Below are positions 40,388 to 45,075 of a stretch of DNA of 45,075 bases, piece by piece (within the stretch, counting starts at the first letter, position 1; each line of letters starts with the position of its first letter). Source of the stretch: a bacterium (GTDB lineage: Bacteria; Bacteroidota; Ignavibacteria; Kapaibacteriales; UBA2268). Location of the stretch: assembly GCA_030431515.1 (NCBI GenBank), contig JAUIIX010000023.1:1-45075 (forward strand), read 5' to 3'. Under the pieces are notes generated by a model. The model had not been told where the DNA came from and did no database searches. It saw nothing but the letters and a program-made list of their open reading frames with translations. The position numbers and the translations under genes were made by a program.

Positions 40388-42454
40388 TTATTGAATTTTG
40401 AATTCTACCCTTCTATTTTTAGCTCTATTTTCATCGCTGTCATTGCTTACTATAGGTTTAGTTTTTCCATAACCAACAGCACTAAGTCTTTCTTTTGAGA
40501 TACCTTTATTAGTAATATAATTCATAACAGATGTTGCTCTACTTTCAGATAATTTTAAATTATAATCAGCACTTCCTTGGTCATCAGTGTGACCAGAAAT
40601 TTCAATTTTTATATCTTTATTAAATTTTAAAAATTCAACTAAATTATTTAATTCTGAATAGGAATCTGATTGTAAGTCAGCTTTATTATATTCAAAAAAA
40701 ACATTATTTAAAATTATTTCAGCACCTTTTTCTATTGGAGTCAGATACAAGTCAACTTCAACTTCTTGATATTTATTTATTTCAGATAAGTCTAAGTTCT
40801 GACTAATAGGATAGTATCCTTCTTTTTTTGCATTAAAAGAGTATTTTTTTCCACGAATTAAAATAATTTTAAAAACACCTGAAATATCATCAGAACTTGC
40901 TGTTCCCATTATTTCATTTGTATTTAAATCTTTATATTCTACAATTGTACTTAATATTTCTTTTGTTTTAGAATCTCTGATTGTTCCTTTTACTAAGCAT
41001 ACTGGGTCTGGTCTTACTGATGGAGGTAAGTCAACTTTTAAAATATCTTGATTATTTTCTTCTTTCACTGAAGTCATATACGCAAATTCACCACTTGCAT
41101 CTAAACTTAAATAAGCATCCCAATCATCAGAATTAATTTTATTACCAAGATTAACAGGTGTACTCCAATTAGTCCAAGTATCATCTAATCTTTTTGTCAT
41201 AAATAAATCATTATATCCATACCCCTTATATCCAAATGTAGAATAATAAAGTGTAGTCTTATCTGAAGCTAAAAACGCTCCTGTTTCTTGAGAAAATGAA
41301 TTTACAACAGGTCCTAAGTTTTTTGGTTTAGAAAAAGATCCATCTTCTTTTTTGAAACTCACATATATATCTTTCATACCAAATGTTTCATTTCTTTCTA
41401 TTGTTGAAATTAATGTTGTTCCATCAGCTGAAAGCATATATTCACTAAATTCAGAATTATTATGAGCATCTTCAACTTTAATTTCAATAGGCACTTGCCA
41501 TTTATTATTAACTTTTTTACTTATTGATATACCACTTCTTTCTGTACTACCATCTGGATTATATACATTTAATACCATTAAACTATTTCCATCTGACGTA
41601 ATTGAAATTGCCGAATTATTATCTTCATTATTCAAGGGCTTACCAATTGATTTTGCAAAAGTAAAATTACCTTGAGCATCTTTTTCTGAATAAAAAATAT
41701 CAGTTCCTAAGTCATTTCCATCTTTATCAATAATTTCTCTATCAAAAAATAAAATATTGCCATCTGGACTTATGTAAGGTGCATTTTCAGATATTTCACT
41801 ATTTATATTTTTACTTAAATATTCTCTTTTAATTTCATAATTAATATCTTTATGTAAATTGATTTCAGTAGCTTCTTGAATTAAACTGAAGTAATCTACA
41901 TCAACACTCATATTGTTTTGTAGTGTAAATCCATTTTGAATACCATAGAATTTTGGCCTATCGCTTTCAAATATTTTATTATTATTTATATAATAAGTGA
42001 AATTATTTCCCTCTTTTAAGATTTTTAGAGTATTAAAATCTGTTTTACTAATAAAATCACTTTTAACCCAATCAGTGTATTCAATAGTTTTACCATTATA
42101 GTCGGCATATACCTTATATTCACCATTATTACTGATTACAAAATAATTAGCATATTTATAATTGTGTGAGGCATAAGCAATTCCATAATCTCCTTCTTTA
42201 TCACCTGAGTTAAATTTTATTTTAGTTTCAATTTGTAAATCTTTAATTGGATGCAAATACATTTCTATTAAAATATTTTCCCATTCAGATTCTTCTACAA
42301 TTTGAATATTCAAAACACCATTATTTACTTTTAATTCTGAAAATTCAACAAAAGAGTTTTGCCATTTATGGTTTACATTGTTAAAATCTTCATTTATAAG
42401 AAAGTTTTCTGATGAAATTGCAAAATTTAATAGTAACACTATTATTAATGACAT
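40388..42454 (-). CDS. LamG-like / PD40 / OmpA-domain surface protein, paralogue 1
   Basis: 688 aa with the same architecture and nearly the same length as the next gene: signal peptide (MSLIIVLLLNFAISSE), jelly-roll domain, PD40 repeats (SPDGNILFFDREI, SADGTTLISTIER, ASDKTTLYYSTFGYKGYGYN), Ig-like regulatory domain and OmpA domain ending AKNRRVEFKIQ. The C-terminal half is nearly identical to paralogue 2 while the jelly-roll half has diverged, so ligand preference may differ. It starts 52 bp behind acr3 on the same strand. Cotranscription with the ars genes is possible, as I see no terminator between them. Confidence 0.88.
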   Translation of the reverse strand: MSLIIVLLLNFAISSENFLINEDFNNVNHKWQNSFVEFSELKVNNGVLNIQIVEESEWENILIEMYLHPIKDLQIETKIKFNSGDKEGDYGIAYASHNYKYANYFVISNNGEYKVYADYNGKTIEYTDWVKSDFISKTDFNTLKILKEGNNFTYYINNNKIFESDRPKFYGIQNGFTLQNNMSVDVDYFSLIQEATEINLHKDINYEIKREYLSKNINSEISENAPYISPDGNILFFDREIIDKDGNDLGTDIFYSEKDAQGNFTFAKSIGKPLNNEDNNSAISITSDGNSLMVLNVYNPDGSTERSGISISKKVNNKWQVPIEIKVEDAHNNSEFSEYMLSADGTTLISTIERNETFGMKDIYVSFKKEDGSFSKPKNLGPVVNSFSQETGAFLASDKTTLYYSTFGYKGYGYNDLFMTKRLDDTWTNWSTPVNLGNKINSDDWDAYLSLDASGEFAYMTSVKEENNQDILKVDLPPSVRPDPVCLVKGTIRDSKTKEILSTIVEYKDLNTNEIMGTASSDDISGVFKIILIRGKKYSFNAKKEGYYPISQNLDLSEINKYQEVEVDLYLTPIEKGAEIILNNVFFEYNKADLQSDSYSELNNLVEFLKFNKDIKIEISGHTDDQGSADYNLKLSESRATSVMNYITNKGISKERLSAVGYGKTKPIVSNDSDENRAKNRRVEFKIQ

Positions 42455-42506
42455 AATATTCCATTATAAATTGAATTGATTATGCAAAATTAATAAAATT
42501 TCATAA

Positions 42507-43538
42507 TTATTTATAAAAAACTTTTTCCAATTTTTTAGATAATGCTACCAAAAGAATCAAAGCAGGTACTTCGATAAGTGGACCGATGACACCTACAAAT
42601 GCTTGTCCGCTATTAATACCAAAAACTGCTATTGACACAGCAATTGCCAATTCAAAATTATTGCCAGTAGCTGTAAATGCAATTGAAACATTTTCAGAAA
42701 ACTTGATTTTATACCATTTTGCAATTACAAAACTTATAAAAAACATAAATACAAAATAAATTAACAGTGGAATTGAAACTAAAAGTACATCAAAAGGTAA
42801 TTCTAATATCATTTCTCCTTTCATACCAAACATTATAATTATAGTAAATAAAAGTGCATACAAAGTCAGTGGCGAAACTTTAGGAATATATTTTCTTTCA
42901 TACCAATCTTCACCCTTCATTTTCACAAATAGCAATCTACTCAAAAAACCTAATAAAAAAGGTAACCCTAAATATATGAGAACACTTTCACTAACTTGTT
43001 CTATACTTATTTCAACAATTTGCCCTTCTAATCCGAATAATGGTGGTAACTTAGTAATGAAAAGCCAAGCATAAAAACTATAAGTAAATACTTGAAAAAT
43101 AGAATTTAGTGCTACTAAAGCTGCTCCCATTTCTTTACTACCTTTTGCTAAGTCATTCCATACAAGCACCATAGCAATACAACGTGCAAGACCTATCAAT
43201 ATTAATCCTGCCATATATTCTGGGTAATCTTGTAAAAATAGAATTGCTAGAATAAACATTAAAATAGGACCGAGAATCCAGTTCAAAAATATAGATAAAC
43301 TAAGGACTTTAACATTTTTGAAAATTGAAGGTAATAGTTTATATTTAACTTTTGCAAGTGGTGGATACATCATTACAATTAGCCCAATAGCTATTGGAAT
43401 ATTAGTAACTCCAATCGAAAAACTATTAACGAAATCAGGAAATGAAGGAATTAAATATCCAATAAAAATTCCTACAAACATTGCAATAAATATCCAAAGG
43501 GTTAAATATCTATCTAAAAATGATAACCTTACATTCAT
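42507..43538 (-). CDS. acr3: Arsenite efflux permease Acr3
   Basis: 343 aa, ten predicted membrane helices, expelling arsenite (and often antimonite) using the proton motive force. Family segments are [30 protein letters not shown] and [18 protein letters not shown] with the functionally essential Cys (C120), plus [21 protein letters not shown] and [15 protein letters not shown]. Length and motifs separate it from the larger ArsB permease. It starts 1 bp after arsC, so the two are coupled. Confidence 0.95.
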   Translation of the reverse strand: MNVRLSFLDRYLTLWIFIAMFVGIFIGYLIPSFPDFVNSFSIGVTNIPIAIGLIVMMYPPLAKVKYKLLPSIFKNVKVLSLSIFLNWILGPILMFILAILFLQDYPEYMAGLILIGLARCIAMVLVWNDLAKGSKEMGAALVALNSIFQVFTYSFYAWLFITKLPPLFGLEGQIVEISIEQVSESVLIYLGLPFLLGFLSRLLFVKMKGEDWYERKYIPKVSPLTLYALLFTIIIMFGMKGEMILELPFDVLLVSIPLLIYFVFMFFISFVIAKWYKIKFSENVSIAFTATGNNFELAIAVSIAVFGINSGQAFVGVIGPLIEVPALILLVALSKKLEKVFYK

Positions 43539-43539
43539 A

Positions 43540-44103
43540 TTACTTTATCCTTGAAATTAGATAAAATATTTGAGTTGCTATTTCTTCGCATCTTTCTTTA
43601 TAGCCATCTTTTACTTTATCAGTATTATCAAAAATCTTTGGGTCATCAAATGTCAATGAAAACTTTGCTTTTGCACCCATAACATTTGGACAATTTTCAT
43701 CAGCATCTGAGCAAGTCATAATTGCTATAAAATTATCTTTGGAGTTATACTCATCATCATAAAGTTTGGAAAAACATTTGCTTATATTACTACCTACGAA
43801 ATGTTCATAAATCGGATTTTTTCCTTCGCCTTTAACTAATTTAACTCCAAAAGAAGTAATTGCATCAACAGCATTTGGGTTAAACTCAGTTGTTTCCATT
43901 CCACCAGAATAAAAACTTAACTTATCACTTATTCCATAAAAAGCTGAAGCTTCTCTCCCCCACACCTCACACATTTGACTACGTCGACTATTATGAGTGC
44001 AAATAAAATTAATATTTTTAATCTCATTTTTCTTAATAAAATCAGCAATAGTATTTAATAATTCTTTTCTAGAATCTAATATAGTATCAAACTTTTCAAA
44101 CAT
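43540..44103 (-). CDS. arsC: Arsenate reductase, low-molecular-weight phosphatase type
   Basis: 187 aa, reducing arsenate to arsenite for export. The phosphatase-like P-loop is C35-THNSR-R41 ([20 protein letters not shown]), the CX5R motif. The enzyme is longer than the 130-140 aa of thioredoxin-dependent Staphylococcus-type ArsC, with extra sequence around [20 protein letters not shown]. Other Cys occur in [20 protein letters not shown], which could supply the resolving thiols. It resembles the group common in Bacteroidota arsenic operons. It lies 16 bp after arsR and 1 bp before acr3. Confidence 0.9.
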   Translation of the reverse strand: MFEKFDTILDSRKELLNTIADFIKKNEIKNINFICTHNSRRSQMCEVWGREASAFYGISDKLSFYSGGMETTEFNPNAVDAITSFGVKLVKGEGKNPIYEHFVGSNISKCFSKLYDDEYNSKDNFIAIMTCSDADENCPNVMGAKAKFSLTFDDPKIFDNTDKVKDGYKERCEEIATQIFYLISRIK

Positions 44104-44119
44104 AAAAACCCTAAATAAT

Positions 44120-44452
44120 TTAACAACAATCTAAATTTGGAACAGAATCATAATTTAAAAACTCATTCAAAATAAACTTATAATTAGCTAACACATCATA
44201 ATCTATACAATAACAAGTTTTAACCCCTTCTATAGAACCTTTAATCAGCCCAAATTTCTTTAACTCTTTCAGATGTTGTGAAATAGTTGATTGAGATAAA
44301 CCAATTTCGCTTACTAAATCACCACAAACACATTCATTTTTTTGCATCAATTCTTGGAGTATAGCAATTCTGGCAGGATGAGCTAAAGTATTGCAAATTT
44401 TTGCAATTTCAATTTGTTTTTCAGAAAATAAATCTAATTTAGAAAGACCCAT
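44120..44452 (-). CDS. arsR: ArsR-family arsenic-responsive repressor
   Basis: 110 aa, a winged-helix repressor released from DNA by As(III) or Sb(III). The DNA-recognition helix is in EIGLSQSTISQHLKELKKFG. Cys41 and Cys43 (NECVCGDL) form the classic metal site at the start of the recognition region. Further Cys are C20, the pair in KTCYCIDYD and the C-terminal Cys-Cys, which may add ligands. It is first in the arsR-arsC-acr3 operon and has a palindromic operator 25 bp upstream of its start. Confidence 0.93.
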   Translation of the reverse strand: MGLSKLDLFSEKQIEIAKICNTLAHPARIAILQELMQKNECVCGDLVSEIGLSQSTISQHLKELKKFGLIKGSIEGVKTCYCIDYDVLANYKFILNEFLNYDSVPNLDCC

Positions 44453-44476
44453 AAAAATAAAATTCGATAATTAATA

Positions 44477-44494
44477 ATCGCAATATTACGATTA
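44477..44494. promoter_or_regulatory. Probable ArsR operator
   Basis: AATCGCAATATTACGATT is an 18-bp palindrome with one mismatched pair, lying 25 bp before arsR. Its AATCGnnnnnnnnCGATT form resembles known ArsR/SmtB operators, and it would block the ars promoter. Confidence 0.7.
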
Positions 44495-44542
44495 ATAAAT
44501 TAAATAAAAAAATAAAATCTTTAAAAATCTAATTAAATTTCA

Positions 44543-44550
44543 TAATTTTG
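44543..44550 (+). promoter_or_regulatory. Probable tRNA-Arg promoter -7 box (TAATTTTG)
   Basis: TTTCATAATTTTGTAT lies so that transcription would start a few bases before the tRNA 5' end. It has the same box and context as those before serC and the SDR gene. Confidence 0.6.
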
Positions 44551-44559
44551 TATTTTAAT

Positions 44560-44633
44560 GCATCCGTGGCGTAACTGGATAGCGCATCAGATTTCGGCTC
44601 TGAGGGTTGGGGGTTCGAATCCCTCCGGGTGTA
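44560..44633 (+). tRNA. tRNA-Arg (anticodon TCG)
   Basis: 74 nt folding into a full cloverleaf: acceptor GCATCCG / CGGGTGT with discriminator A; D-arm GCGT...GCGC; anticodon arm TCAGA-TTTCGGC-TCTGA with anticodon TCG reading CGA/CGN Arg codons; T-arm GGGGG-TTCGAAT-CCCTC. CCA is not encoded. The 198 bp that follow (44634-44831) show nothing I can name. Confidence 0.95.
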
Positions 44634-44831
44634 CTATTCTTTGAAAAAATTACTTCGCAACTCGTTGCAGTATTTTGCGTTATAGATATTTTAAATTTCA
44701 CTGACTTTAAAATAGAGACGTATATGAGACGTTTTTATCTAAATTTCACTATTTTTGTGAATATTCTATGATTTTGAATACATTATATATGTTAAGATGC
44801 AACTATTGTAGATGAACTAAATTACCACCTA

Positions 44832-45011
44832 CTAGTCCACTAACTCTAACCCACATTCTAATTCACCATCATCTAAGTTTATCAAACCTTGAATATTTGT
44901 ATCATTATATGTTTTCAGACTCTTGATGATATAATTGTAATACTCTTCTCCTTCATCATTCTGATAGATATATTCTTTCTCTAATTCTAAAATTCTTTTA
45001 GTCATTGACAT
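44832..45011 (-). CDS. 59-aa acidic small protein, function unknown
   Basis: An ORF opening MSMTKRILELEKEYIYQNDE and ending LDDGELECGLELVD, with an AGGA ribosome binding site 8 nt before the ATG at 45009-45011 (a second ATG is two codons in). It is soluble, acidic and probably helical in the first half. It has no recognised motif and one Cys. It lies convergent with the tRNA gene. The tRNA-proximal place and orphan nature would suit an integrated element or a remnant, but no integrase is visible. Confidence 0.55.
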   Translation of the reverse strand: MSMTKRILELEKEYIYQNDEGEEYYNYIIKSLKTYNDTNIQGLINLDDGELECGLELVD

Positions 45012-45075
45012 AACAATATCCTAATATTAATAATATAATACTATATATATTAGAATTTTATTTTATCTAAATTAC

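Noticed and set aside
44690-44760. Attachment site or terminator after tRNA-Arg
   Set aside because: Short direct repeats (GAGACGT, AAATTTCACT) are present but do not match the tRNA 3' end and form no stem.

Overview
The window is AT-rich DNA (about 30 % G+C by eye) from a Gram-negative, outer-membrane-bearing, respiring bacterium. The closest fit is the Bacteroidota/Chlorobiota group, possibly an Ignavibacteria- or Kapabacteria-like lineage; the phylum is an inference and the class is a guess. Supporting features are an ATP synthase operon without the beta and epsilon genes, a DUF1573 protein, LamG-PD40-OmpA surface proteins, an ADP-heptose epimerase for LPS, and upstream boxes of the form TAnnTTTG typical of Bacteroidota sigma factors.

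Layout. 1-973: 5' part of nuoL, running leftwards. 1320-1457: a 45-aa acidic protein gene with its own ribosome binding site and terminator. 1853-9969: one giant multidomain glycosyltransferase/methyltransferase gene, split by a 74-bp insertion between 19-bp direct repeats. 10540-11619: thioesterase and DUF1573 protein. 11719-12867: acyl-CoA dehydrogenase. 12963-17487: serC, then nhaA-ybgC-nagZ. 17520-20088: an exported helical protein, an outer-membrane barrel and an SDR enoyl reductase. 20165-22479: mazG, a LON-domain protein and folP. 22480-23740: a 1.2-kb mosaic of interspersed repeats. 23741-28648: an ABC-F ATPase, a MotA-like channel with an unknown partner, an OxyR-like regulator and a beta-barrel protein. 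28655-31048: topA. 31227-37550: ATP synthase operon (atpZ/I, small membrane protein, atpB, E, F, H, A, hldD, G). 37763-38182: a secreted Cys-Gly-rich protein resembling HvfA-type peptide precursors. 38279-42454: two tandem OmpA-family paralogues. 42507-44452: arsenic operon arsR-arsC-acr3. 44560-44633: tRNA-Arg. 44832-45011: a 59-aa ORF.

How it fits together. The atp genes and nuoL are core respiration. The arsenic operon carries a palindromic operator in front of arsR and is followed on the same strand by surface proteins and the Cys-rich secreted peptide, so this end of the window looks like a metal-stress and envelope neighbourhood. Intergenic DNA holds a family of exactly 97-bp elements (four copies) with terminal inverted repeats and an internal hairpin whose sequence differs between copies while pairing is kept.

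The most interesting items are the orphan HvfA-like precursor, the 97-bp element family, the split giant glycosyltransferase, the OxyR homologue with Ser at the peroxidatic Cys position, hldD inside the ATP synthase operon, and the barrel gene after topA whose signal peptide has no standard start codon.
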